DNA of 8,044 nucleotides from Deltaproteobacteria bacterium (GTDB taxonomy: Bacteria > Myxococcota > Myxococcia > Myxococcales > Myxococcaceae): the NCBI GenBank assembly GCA_016875515.1, contig VGRA01000096.1, positions 1 to 8,044 of the forward strand, given 5' to 3'. How positions within the stretch are numbered: the first letter of the stretch is position 1; each line of letters opens with the position of its first letter. The position numbers were made by a program, and so were the translations under genes. The notes beneath the pieces were generated by a model that was not told the origin of the DNA, searched no databases, and was given only the letters and a program-made list of their open reading frames with translations. Below are positions 1 through 6,301 of the stretch, piece after piece.

Positions 1-424
1 TGGCCACCAGGTAGCAGTTGCCAATCATCCCTTGCACCACGTCGTCCTTGCTGACGCCACCCACGAACAGCTGGCCCTTCACCCACTCGTACTTGAGGTT
101 GGTGTCGTCCTTCATGACGGCCGGGTCGGCCAGGTCCTTGCGGACGTTGGTACCGCCGGTGCCGCCGGCCACCACCGCGTCGTCAATGAGCAGCGAGGAC
201 ATCTCCTCGGAGATGAACTTGTTCATCCGCTCCTTGGCGGCCGGCTCGAACTTGTCCCCGTTGGCGATGAACAGCTCGCGCAGCTGCCGGCGCTCGCTGT
301 TGGTGACGCCGCCGCCGTCCTTCACCAGCTCGATGAGGCCGTCCACCTCGCGCTTGGACACGGTGCCGCTCCGGAGGGCGGAGGAGAAGCGGCTCTTCAG
401 GGCGTTGATGTCGTTGACGGGCAT
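1..424 (-). CDS. Calpain-family (C2) cysteine protease, N-terminal part (runs off the window)
   Basis: The minus strand from an ATG at 424-422 stays open to the window edge, giving 141 residues that begin MPVNDINALKSRF. The last visible residues, QGMIGNCYLVA (131-141), match the calpain active-site signature QGxxGDCWxLAA, so C137 is the predicted nucleophile; the His and Asn of the triad would lie beyond the window. Residues 1-75 look helical and charged with no signal peptide, suggesting a pro-region or partner-binding region; a Gly/Thr-rich linker (87-93) precedes the protease fold. Bacterial calpain-like proteins are cysteine proteases, often of unknown substrate and not always calcium dependent. 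It lies 89 bases downstream of the propeller gene on the same strand and probably belongs to that operon. A weak AAAGG lies about nine bases before the start. The family call rests on one motif plus context. Confidence 0.8.
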   Translation of the reverse strand, partial: MPVNDINALKSRFSSALRSGTVSKREVDGLIELVKDGGGVTNSERRQLRELFIANGDKFEPAAKERMNKFISEEMSSLLIDDAVVAGGTGGTNVRKDLADPAVMKDDTNLKYEWVKGQLFVGGVSKDDVVQGMIGNCYLVA

Positions 425-513
425 GGGGGAGGGCCTTTCAGGGGTGCGGCAGAAGTTGAAACCATTCTCGCGTGATCTGCGCCGGCGTTCACCCGCGCAT
501 TTGCCAATACTCT

Positions 514-1332
514 TTACAGCCTCTCCAGCCGCCAGAGGCGCCGGTCATTCTCTTGAAGCACGTGGAGGTTGCCGGCAGGGTCAAACGCGAGCCCCTCCAC
601 GCGGCGGAGCGGCTGGCCCCGGTCATCTCGCAGCGGCAGGGACTGGACCAGGCGCGCGCGGACGGAGCCGCCGCTGCGCTCGAGCGCCACCTCGGCCACG
701 AGCGACGAGGCATCCGAGGCCACGAAGAGGTGGCCCGAGCGGGAATCCACCGTCACGGCGGAGAAGTCCCGGCAGGCCTCCTTGAGCGCCGAATCCAGTT
801 GTAATTCCAGGGGCTTGCCCTTGCCCGAGTCATCCAGCAGCGCAAGCGTCCGGGGCTTGCCCTCCTTGGCGAGCAGCAGCTGCGGGGTGCCAGTGGGGGA
901 GGCATGGCCGGGGAGCCAAGCCAGCCCCTCCACGCCCTTGTTGGCCTTGCCGCCCAGGTCCAGGTGGAAGCGCTTCTCCAGCGTGGCGCGGCCGGTGGCA
1001 GCATCGAACGCGTAGCGGAGCAGTTCCCCCTTCTCCTCTGAGGAGACGAAGAGCCGCTTCTTCAACGGGTCAAACGCCACCCCCTCCAGGCCGCTCTTGT
1101 GGTCCTTGAGCCCCGCAAGCTTCACGCGCACCTGCGAGCCGTCCGGGCGGAGCAGCGCGGCGCTGTCGGAGCGGTCTCCCACCACGAGGAAGGCGCCCCC
1201 GGGCAGCGCGCACACGTCCGAGGCCTCCTTCACCTCCACCTTCGTGAACGCGGCGGGGCGGAAGCGGGCGGGGACCACGTCCCGGGGGGCGGAGGCGGGC
1301 GTGCGGCCGGTGGGGCGGACAGGGTTGGGCAT
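514..1332 (-). CDS. SdiA-regulated/YjiK-like beta-propeller protein
   Basis: A 272-residue protein with spaced propeller-blade repeats: GLEGVAFDP (81-89) followed by RLFVSSEEKGELLRY, GVEGLAWLP (133-141), DFSAVTVDSRSGHLFVAS (189-206), and VEGLAFDPAGNLHVLQEND (245-263) near the C-terminus. The recurring G-x-E-G-[LV]-A motif with its Glu (E83, E135, E247) is characteristic of the SdiA-regulated (YjiK) and esterase-like phytase propeller families, where acidic residues often bind metal. There is no signal peptide or lipobox, so it is probably cytoplasmic unless exported by another route. The ATG at 1332 lies only four bases after the stop of the upstream gene (1337), which fits translational coupling; no clear Shine-Dalgarno is seen. 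Substrate and activity cannot be told from sequence. The first 30 residues are Pro/Arg-rich and may be disordered, so a later start is possible. Confidence 0.7.
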   Translation of the reverse strand: MPNPVRPTGRTPASAPRDVVPARFRPAAFTKVEVKEASDVCALPGGAFLVVGDRSDSAALLRPDGSQVRVKLAGLKDHKSGLEGVAFDPLKKRLFVSSEEKGELLRYAFDAATGRATLEKRFHLDLGGKANKGVEGLAWLPGHASPTGTPQLLLAKEGKPRTLALLDDSGKGKPLELQLDSALKEACRDFSAVTVDSRSGHLFVASDASSLVAEVALERSGGSVRARLVQSLPLRDDRGQPLRRVEGLAFDPAGNLHVLQENDRRLWRLERL

Positions 1333-1336
1333 GGCG

Positions 1337-3073
1337 TCAGAGCCAGTAGATGGGGCGGCTGGCCGCGGCGGACATCATGTCCCGGGCGCGCTCGTCCTTG
1401 CTCTTCTTGGCCGGGTCCAGCTGCAGGCCGGCCTTCAGCAGCCGCTCCTCCAGCAACTTCACCGTGGTGGCCACGTCCGCGCGGAACAGCTCGCGGATGG
1501 CCTCCAGCCGGGCGCGGTCCGCCTGCAGCTCCGCCCCGTTGGCGGGGGCCGGCGCGGCGGCGAGCGCCTTGTCAATGGACTCCACCGCCTGGGTGAAGGG
1601 GTCCGAGGCGGCCGAGTCCCATTCGGCCTCCACGTGCAGCCCCTTGCCCAGGAGCCCCTGCTCGTCGTCCAGGTCCGAGGGCGGGGTGGCGCGGGCGCCG
1701 GGGTCATACACGCCGTAGCGGTCCGCGGAGATGATGAAGCACTCGCCCGAGGGCATGTACTGGCCGTGGCGCTTGAGCAGCTCGCGCGCCTCGGTCAGCA
1801 GCGCCACCTGGCCGTCCACCTTGGCCTTGAAGGACTCGAGCGCGGGGGGGACGGGCTGGCCGGCAGCCTTGAGCGCATCCACCTCCTTCTGCAGACCCTC
1901 CGCGCGGCTCTTCACGTTCTCCAGCGCGTCCAGCTGCATGTGGCTGCGGCGGCGCTTCTGCAGCACCACGTGGCGGGGCTCCAGCCGGAGTTGGCCGTCC
2001 CGCGGGAGGGTGCCGGCCTCCTTCACGTGCTGGTACAGCTTCTGGCTGACGGCGAGGAAGCTGTCCCCATCCCGGCCGGACATGAGGGCGGCCTGCGCGC
2101 CGGCCTCGTCCAACCGGTTGCCCTCCCAGCGCTTCTCGAACTTGCGCACCACGCTGCGGCCCGTCTGGGGGTCCACCTCGCGCCCCTCCTTGGCCTGCAC
2201 CAGCACGCGGCGGACAGTGTACGGGGGCTTGTTGTCGAAGCGGACGCGGGCGCGGACGGAGGCCCCGGAGCGCTCCAGCGAGCGCCCCTTGTCGTCGAAG
2301 TAGGTCTCCCGGAACATCTCGTCGTTGTCCTGGAAGTTCCAGCTGCCGTCCGGATTCTTCGGGGTGGTGGTGTCCACCTCCAGCCGCAGCGGCAGGTTGA
2401 AACGGTCCACCAGGGCCATGGCCTCGGCGTCCTGCCAGGAGGGCTCCTTCAGCTTGGCGAAGGGGGCGGGGCCGGTGTTGTCCCGGAACAGCCGCCCGGC
2501 GCCGTTTCCCACCTTGAAGTCCGCCCAGGACTCCTGCTCGGCACGGTCCCGGTCCCAGGTGCCCGTCACCGCTGCGCCGAGGATGTCCGGACCCATGGCC
2601 GGGGCCGCCGCGAGCTGCAGCTCCGCGGGGGTGCGGCCCTCCGGGGCCTCCAGCTTCACCGGGGCGCCGGCTGCCAGCTTGGAGGCGTAGTCCCGGTCCA
2701 TCTTGTCCAGCGAGAGCGCCTGGGCCAGCGCGCCGCCGGGGGTGAGGTCCAGGGTGAGCCCCTTGTCCGTGGAACTGGCGGCGTCATCCAGCAGCTCCAC
2801 GAAATCCGGGAAGCCGACGCCGAACTTGCCGGCAAAGCCGCGGGCGTGGGCGGCGGACTTCACGTGCTCGGCGAGGAAGGCCGTCCACTCCTCTCGGGTG
2901 GCGAGCGTCACCGGGCCGGACTTCCCCTGCAATTTCAGGATGATGTCCTGGGACACCAGCTTGTCGGCGGCCTTCTCCAGCCAGCCGGCGGGCTTCCCCT
3001 TCTGGTCGAAGAGGGGAACGGCGGCGGAGGTGTCTCCGGCGAACTGGCGGCCACGTTGGATTTTCAAGGTCAT
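1337..3073 (-). CDS. Large protein with CYTH-like (triphosphate-tunnel) pattern
   Basis: A 578-residue soluble protein with no signal peptide or membrane segment. Residues 1-220 are not recognised. From about 226 a series of motifs follows the order of a CYTH/triphosphate-tunnel fold: a strand LPLRLEVDT (227-235), YFDD (258-261) plus a following Leu and Gly, SVRARVR (272-278, the 'lRiR' strand), VLVQAKEG (290-297, the 'ltlK' strand), KFEKRWEG (311-318), a basic strand VVLQKRRRSH (369-378), FIISADRYGVY (446-456) and HVEAEWD (480-486, like the usual closing 'ElE' strand). A probable coiled coil (about 380-436) interrupts the barrel before the last strands. The canonical ExExK is degenerate (E232, D234), so activity on triphosphates or polyphosphate is uncertain. 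It is the first gene of the minus-strand run leading to the propeller and calpain-like genes. The fold call is pattern-based inference; 'conserved hypothetical' is the safe name. Confidence 0.55.
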   Translation of the reverse strand: MTLKIQRGRQFAGDTSAAVPLFDQKGKPAGWLEKAADKLVSQDIILKLQGKSGPVTLATREEWTAFLAEHVKSAAHARGFAGKFGVGFPDFVELLDDAASSTDKGLTLDLTPGGALAQALSLDKMDRDYASKLAAGAPVKLEAPEGRTPAELQLAAAPAMGPDILGAAVTGTWDRDRAEQESWADFKVGNGAGRLFRDNTGPAPFAKLKEPSWQDAEAMALVDRFNLPLRLEVDTTTPKNPDGSWNFQDNDEMFRETYFDDKGRSLERSGASVRARVRFDNKPPYTVRRVLVQAKEGREVDPQTGRSVVRKFEKRWEGNRLDEAGAQAALMSGRDGDSFLAVSQKLYQHVKEAGTLPRDGQLRLEPRHVVLQKRRRSHMQLDALENVKSRAEGLQKEVDALKAAGQPVPPALESFKAKVDGQVALLTEARELLKRHGQYMPSGECFIISADRYGVYDPGARATPPSDLDDEQGLLGKGLHVEAEWDSAASDPFTQAVESIDKALAAAPAPANGAELQADRARLEAIRELFRADVATTVKLLEERLLKAGLQLDPAKKSKDERARDMMSAAASRPIYWL

Positions 3074-3108
3074 GGGTGCGTTCTCGGCGGCAAGGGACGG
3101 CGGGTGCT

Positions 3109-3123
3109 GTCAACGGCGTTGAC
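3109..3123. promoter_or_regulatory. Operator-like palindrome between divergent units
   Basis: GTCAACGGCGTTGAC is a perfect 7-bp inverted repeat around a single G. It lies 36 bases before the minus-strand CYTH-like start and about 90 bases before the tRNA. The minus-strand copy reads TTGACA at 3113-3108, identical to a consensus -35 box, but no convincing -10 box is found 16-18 bases further on. The plus strand reads TTGACG at 3119-3124. A dimeric repressor or activator site for the minus-strand operon is the simplest reading; no regulator gene is in the window. Confidence 0.4.
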
Positions 3124-3189
3124 GGTTGGGGGCTGCCCCGGGCGTTTCCCGGTTCCTCCCGGGCGGAGTTCGGCCTAGGCTCCCCACCA

Positions 3190-3195
3190 TGTAAT
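3190..3195 (+). promoter_or_regulatory. Candidate -10 box of the tRNA-Gln promoter
   Basis: TGTAAT matches the sigma-70 -10 consensus at five of six positions and is one of the few AT-rich spots in this region. It is followed by a G/C-rich stretch (GGGCCG), as in stringently controlled stable-RNA promoters. Transcription would begin near 3202, leaving a leader of about 11 bases before the mature tRNA at 3213. The -35 region is poor (around GAGTTCGG, 3167-3174). Confidence 0.4.
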
Positions 3196-3212
3196 AGGGC
3201 CGTTTGGGACAA

Positions 3213-3286
3213 TGGGGCGTCGTCTAATGGCAGGACATCAGACTTTGACTCTGAGTATCAAGGTTCGAATCCTTGCGCCCCAGCCA
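3213..3286 (+). tRNA. tRNA-Gln (anticodon TTG)
   Basis: A full cloverleaf can be folded. Acceptor 3213-3219 (TGGGGCG) pairs with 3276-3282 (CGCCCCA); the D arm uses GTCT (3222-3225) and GGAC (3233-3236); the anticodon stem TCAGA/TCTGA (3238-3242/3250-3254) encloses loop CTTTGAC with anticodon TTG at 3245-3247; the T arm is CAAGG-TTCGAAT-CCTTG (3259-3275). G73 is followed by an encoded CCA (3284-3286). The U1-A72 end pair and G73 are typical of glutamine tRNAs. It reads CAA, and CAG by wobble. It lies just before an archaemetzincin-like gene with no obvious terminator between them. Confidence 0.95.
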
Positions 3287-3312
3287 CCCACCACCCCGGG
3301 GGAGGGTGTGCA

Positions 3313-3861
3313 ATGACGGACAAGGAAGTGATGCTCGTGGCGGTGGGCGGGGTGAGCGCTGCCTTGGTGAAGGACCTTGAGGCGCCGCTGGCCACCAGCC
3401 TGGGCTGCAGGCCCGTGGTGTCCCGGGTGGGGCTGCCGGACGTGAAGTACGCCTTCAACAAGGACCGCGGCCAGCACCACACGCAGGCCATCCTCCGGAG
3501 GCTGCAGGGCCTCGCGGCGCCGGGGCAGCGGGTGCTGGGCGTGTGCGACGTGGACCTGTTCGTGCCGGACACCCCGTTCGTGGTGGGGGAGGCCGAGCGC
3601 GAGTCCCGGGCGGCGCTGGTGTCCATGTTCCGGCTGCGGCAGGGGACGGATCCGGAGGGGGCGCGGCGGCGGCTGCAGTGCGAGGCGGTGCACCACGCGG
3701 GGCACCTGCTGGGGCTGTCCTTCTGCGAGGACGCCCGATGCGTGATGTACGCCACCGCGCAGCCGGCCGACGCGGACCGGAAGAACCTCCAACCCTGCAA
3801 CACCTGCCGCAACGAGCTGGCCCGGCTGCGCACGCGCCCTGCTGCGCCACCGGTTGAATGA
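3313..3861 (+). CDS. amzA: Archaemetzincin-like zinc metalloprotease with altered active site
   Basis: 182 residues from the ATG at 3313, chosen because GGAGGG sits six bases upstream and the open frame before it crosses the tRNA. The sequence follows the archaemetzincin layout: RGQHH (52-56) in the N-terminal half, GVCDVDLFVPDTPFVVGEAE (76-95), then the metal region. The family signature is HExxHxxGxxxC-x4-C-x-M with a later CxxC; here it reads HHAGHLLGLSFC (127-138), C143, M145 and CNTC (162-165). Thus three metal-ligand positions (H127, H131 and the weaker third site), the structural zinc cysteines and the Met-turn are present, but the catalytic base Glu is His (H128). By family knowledge these are small soluble zinc peptidases of poorly known physiological role. 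The change predicts weak or absent peptidase activity, or another chemistry. The gene begins 26 bases after tRNA-Gln and is followed 31 bases later by a lipoprotein gene. Confidence 0.82.
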   Translation: MTDKEVMLVAVGGVSAALVKDLEAPLATSLGCRPVVSRVGLPDVKYAFNKDRGQHHTQAILRRLQGLAAPGQRVLGVCDVDLFVPDTPFVVGEAERESRAALVSMFRLRQGTDPEGARRRLQCEAVHHAGHLLGLSFCEDARCVMYATAQPADADRKNLQPCNTCRNELARLRTRPAAPPVE

Positions 3862-3892
3862 ACCCTCCTTGCAGGCAGTCCACCGGAGCGCC

Positions 3893-4834
3893 ATGAACCG
3901 CATCCTCTTCCGCGTGCTCGCCGTCGTATCCCTCAACGCCTGCATCCCCCTGGACGAGGGCGGCGGCGGCGGCTTCGGCACGGTGACGCTGGTGAATGGC
4001 TACGCCTTCGTCCGCACGGACACGCGGGACGTTTACGTGGCGGACCGGTCGGACACGCAGACGTCCATGGCGCTCACCACGGACGGCAACAACTCCTTCC
4101 CCTCGCTCTCCGCGGACGGCAAGCAGGTGGTGTACGTGCACCGCGAGGGGGCCCTCACCTCCCTGCGGCGCGCTCAGGTGCAGCCCGGGGCCATCTCCGC
4201 CGCGGTGCAGGACAGCGACGGGGTGTACGCCGCGTTCCGCCACCCGGTCTTCTCCCCGGACGGCAGCACCCTGGCCTTCACCTTCGAGCAGGGCGGGGTG
4301 TCCCGGGTGGGCATTGTCGGGGTGGACGGGGCGGGCTTCACGCAGGTGTCGCCGGCGGGGGCGTTTGCGTACGGGGCGCCCGCGTGGACGCCGGATGGGC
4401 TCTCGCTGGTGGTGCCGGCGGGCAGCACCCTGGGGAACCTCACGCAGCTGGAGCAGCTGAACGTGGCCACCGGCACCACCACGGTGCTGCGCGCCAGCCT
4501 GGGCAACGAGGCGCTCTCGGTGGTGAACCGCGTGGTGGTGTCCCCGGACGGGACGACGCTCGCCTTCGACGGGCGCACCGCCGCCAACACGCAGCGCATC
4601 TTCGTGGCCCCGTTGTCCGGTGGGGCGGTGACGCAGGCCACCGAGCACACCGGCGCGGACGCGCTGGCGAATGACAGCTACCCCTGCTTCCTGTCCTCGG
4701 GGCTGCTGGGTTTCGCCTCGGACGCGGGCGGCGCCTCGCAGGTGTACGAGCTGACCCTTCCGGCCAACCGGCAGGCGGGGGTGTTGGCGGTGCCCTCCGC
4801 GGCAGAGCCGTGGTTCGGGCCGTACCTGAAGTAG
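3893..4834 (+). CDS. TolB-like beta-propeller lipoprotein
   Basis: 313 residues from the ATG at 3893. This start is preferred over an upstream in-frame TTG (3854), which overlaps the amzA stop, because GGAG lies four bases before it and it places a short basic n-region (MNRILFR) and hydrophobic core directly ahead of a lipobox, LNAC, with C17 as the lipidated residue. A Gly-rich linker (23-27) follows. The body has PD40/WD40-type blades: SLSADGKQVVYV (71-82), FSPDGSTLAFTF (120-131), WTPDGLSLVV (165-174), VSPDGTTLAFDG (216-227) and a final blade near 268-287. Such propellers resemble the C-terminal half of TolB and usually mediate protein contacts. It is probably anchored on the outer-membrane inner leaflet or the surface. 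It lacks the TolB N-terminal domain, so it is not TolB itself. It is likely co-transcribed with the archaemetzincin-like gene. Confidence 0.8.
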   Translation: MNRILFRVLAVVSLNACIPLDEGGGGGFGTVTLVNGYAFVRTDTRDVYVADRSDTQTSMALTTDGNNSFPSLSADGKQVVYVHREGALTSLRRAQVQPGAISAAVQDSDGVYAAFRHPVFSPDGSTLAFTFEQGGVSRVGIVGVDGAGFTQVSPAGAFAYGAPAWTPDGLSLVVPAGSTLGNLTQLEQLNVATGTTTVLRASLGNEALSVVNRVVVSPDGTTLAFDGRTAANTQRIFVAPLSGGAVTQATEHTGADALANDSYPCFLSSGLLGFASDAGGASQVYELTLPANRQAGVLAVPSAAEPWFGPYLK

Positions 4835-4866
4835 CGGGAGGTCCCGGTGCTGACCGGGGCCCCCGC
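4834..4866 (+). terminator. Strong GC hairpin after the lipoprotein gene
   Basis: GCGGG-A-GGTCCCGGT (4834-4848) pairs with ACCGGGGCC-CCCGC (4853-4866) around a GCTG loop, giving 14 pairs with one T-G wobble and one bulged A. The stem begins at the last base of the TAG stop. No T-run follows, as is common for hairpin ends in high-GC genomes. It could end transcription or protect the 3' end. Confidence 0.65.
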
Positions 4867-5283
4867 CTCCGGGATGGGCCTCCAGCCGTCTGAAACGAAG
4901 TTGCTACCGGGGCCGACATCCGGTGGTGCCGAACGGTGCGTGAGCCACAACCCATGGTGGTTGGTAGCAACCCGTGCGCAGCTGGCCCTGTCTGCCTGGG
5001 GCGCGGCGCGCTGCGTCCTGTGAGGGGAGGGTGGAGTCCCGCCCGGTCTTCCGGGAGGGGCTGCGACAGGGTTCGTCCAGGGCAGGGTGAGACCGAGGTC
5101 GAGCGGCACAGGCGACAGCCGGGGCGAGCTCGCGGAGCGGGGATGCAGGTGCTCTGGAAGGGGGCCACCCCGCACCGGGTGCGCCTGGTGACTGAACCCG
5201 GGTCTGCACTCCGAGGAGCGCAGCGCCCAGGCGGAGTTGTCCCGGGTTGGGACGCCCAGGTGTGACGCGGCCGCAGGTCAGCT
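4867..5283. other. Intergenic stretch with several small inverted repeats, no credible gene
   Basis: About 417 bases without a convincing coding frame: the open frames here have mixed third-position bases, unlike the G/C-ending codons of neighbouring genes, and low-complexity Pro/Arg/Gly translations. It holds GTTGCTACC (4900-4908) matched by GGTAGCAAC (4963-4971); a hairpin at 5036-5061 with CCCGG-TCTT-CCGGG at its tip and five more pairs below one G-A mismatch; the dyad CGCACCGGGTGCG (5171-5183); GTCCC/GGGAC (5239-5253); and a direct repeat CGCCCAGG (5224-5231 and 5253-5260). It does not match RNase P, tmRNA or 6S RNA signatures that I know. It may hold a regulatory leader, a small RNA or decayed gene sequence. 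Confidence 0.4.
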
Positions 5284-6054
5284 ATGTCCGGGCGTGCCAT
5301 GCGGCGCGCTTCCCCCGGCCTCCTCCTCCTTCTCTTGCAAGGCTGCCCCTCCCAACCGGCGACGCCCGTACAGGACACCTCGTTCCAGCCGCTTCCGCGC
5401 TCGGCGGCTGAGGCTGCGGAGGCGGCGGCGACGGTGGATGCCGGACCGGCGGGGCCACACGAGGAGGACCTCGGGGAGTTGGCGTTCCTGGAGGGGCCGG
5501 ACCCCGCGCAGCCCCTGAAGGGGACCGCCGCGGCCGAGCCGCCTCCAACGGGCGAGGAGTTGGACGGCTGGGCCGGGTGGGAGACGCAGGCGGTCCGTAC
5601 GCTCGGGGCGGCGCTGTTGGAGGATGGCCCGTCTGGCGAGCGGCCGGAGCGCAATGCGCTCGAGCAGGAGGCGGAGAAGCGGGGGCTCACCCTGGCCCGG
5701 GCGTTGGTCATCCGCGAGCGCGTATTCGCCGTGCTGGGGGAGCGGTCCCGGCTGGCGGCGCAGAAGGCCATCGTGTCCGGCTACGAGGAGGCGCTGCGCG
5801 TGCTGCCGGCGCAGGGGCCCCAGGCGAGGCAACTGCGCGGGCTGCTGCGCCTCTCCCGCGGAGACCTGCGCGACGCCGTCCGCGCGGGCAGCTCCCGCGC
5901 CACCTACGGGGACGCCTGGGTGGACGCCATCCTCAAGAAGGAGGCGCGGCTGGCCCGGGCCTATGCGGGGGCCGCGGAGCACGCCGGCGGCCCTCCCCCG
6001 TCCGAGCCCGGAGAGGCGCTGCAGCGTGGAGCGGTGGACGCCGGGGCGCACTGA
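5284..6054 (+). CDS. Lipoprotein of unknown function
   Basis: 256 residues. The N-terminus MSGRAMRRASPGLLLLLLQGC shows a basic n-region, a poly-Leu core and lipobox LQGC with C21 as the lipidated residue. A second possible start is M6 (5299), but CAGGT upstream of 5284 favours the first. After the lipid anchor comes a Pro/Ala/Glu-rich, probably disordered region (22-90), then a largely helical domain (about 95-235) with long charged helices such as LEQEAEKRGLTLARALVIRE. No enzyme motif is recognised. Codon use is rich in G/C-ending codons throughout, so the frame is real. The end (VDAGAH) lies about 25 bases before recognisable IS3 sequence, so the native C-terminus may have been cut or replaced by the insertion. 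Confidence 0.65.
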   Translation: MSGRAMRRASPGLLLLLLQGCPSQPATPVQDTSFQPLPRSAAEAAEAAATVDAGPAGPHEEDLGELAFLEGPDPAQPLKGTAAAEPPPTGEELDGWAGWETQAVRTLGAALLEDGPSGERPERNALEQEAEKRGLTLARALVIRERVFAVLGERSRLAAQKAIVSGYEEALRVLPAQGPQARQLRGLLRLSRGDLRDAVRAGSSRATYGDAWVDAILKKEARLARAYAGAAEHAGGPPPSEPGEALQRGAVDAGAH

Positions 6055-6079
6055 GCGCCAGAAGAGCGCCCCGAAGTTG

Positions 6080-6301
6080 CCCTCGCCGAGCGATGCCTAC
6101 GACAACGCCATGGCCGAGTCGTTCTTCGCCACCCTTGAATGCGAGCCGCTGGTCCGAAGGAAGTTTCGCAACCAGGCCGAGGCCCGCATGGCGCTCTTTG
6201 AGTTCATCGAGGGCTGGTACAACCCACGCCGCCGCCACTCCGCGCTCGGCTACATGAGCCCTGTCGAATTCGAACGGACTGCCATGCGGATGGCCGCATG
6301 A
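6080..6301 (+). pseudogene. IS3-family transposase (OrfB) C-terminal fragment
   Basis: This frame reads PSPSDAYDNAMAESFFATLE, then a conserved FRNQAEARMALFEFIEGWYNPRRRH segment and SALGYMSPVEFE, which is the end of the IS3-family integrase core (rve domain). The Glu of MAESFF (codon 6116-6118) is the last residue of the DDE catalytic triad; the two Asp residues, the N-terminal helix-turn-helix and OrfA are missing. No start or promoter belongs to it, and upstream sequence in this frame is only a shadow of the lipoprotein gene. It is a dead remnant and cannot act as a transposase. The exact left breakpoint, probably between 6055 and 6085, cannot be set without a full-length relative. Confidence 0.9.

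Noticed and set aside
32..475. Plus-strand open frames over the first 785 bases
   Set aside because: They are antisense to the calpain-like gene, whose minus-strand frame carries the QGMIGNCYLVA motif and neighbour-like codon use.
3108..3113. Complete sigma-70 promoter for the minus-strand operon
   Set aside because: TTGACA is perfect, but at normal spacing the -10 position reads CCGCCG, so only a regulatory dyad is reported.
1097..3178. 693-residue plus-strand open frame
   Set aside because: It lies antisense to the CYTH-like and propeller genes and is a low-complexity His/Leu/Gly/Val-rich translation with no domain; it is a GC-driven shadow.
3076..3312. N-terminal extension of the archaemetzincin-like protein
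   Set aside because: The open frame simply runs through the tRNA gene and its promoter; the ATG at 3313 has a good ribosome binding site and matches the family's N-terminus.
3854..3892. Upstream TTG start for the propeller lipoprotein
   Set aside because: It would overlap the amzA stop and add 13 residues before the signal peptide; the ATG at 3893 has GGAG and a normal n-region.
3455..4648. 397-residue minus-strand open frame
   Set aside because: It is antisense to the archaemetzincin-like and propeller lipoprotein genes, is Arg/His/Pro-rich and has no recognisable domain.
5020..5130. RNase P RNA or tmRNA in the 4867-5283 region
   Set aside because: The conserved RNase P core (GAGGAAAGTCC and ACAGNAA elements) and the tmRNA acceptor/T-arm are not present.
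4936..5265. 109-residue plus-strand frame as a gene
   Set aside because: Its third codon positions are not G/C-biased like the neighbours, there is no ribosome binding site and it has no known motif.
4440..5771. 443-residue minus-strand open frame
   Set aside because: It spans two plus-strand genes and the intervening hairpin region; its Arg/Pro/Ser-rich composition indicates a shadow frame.
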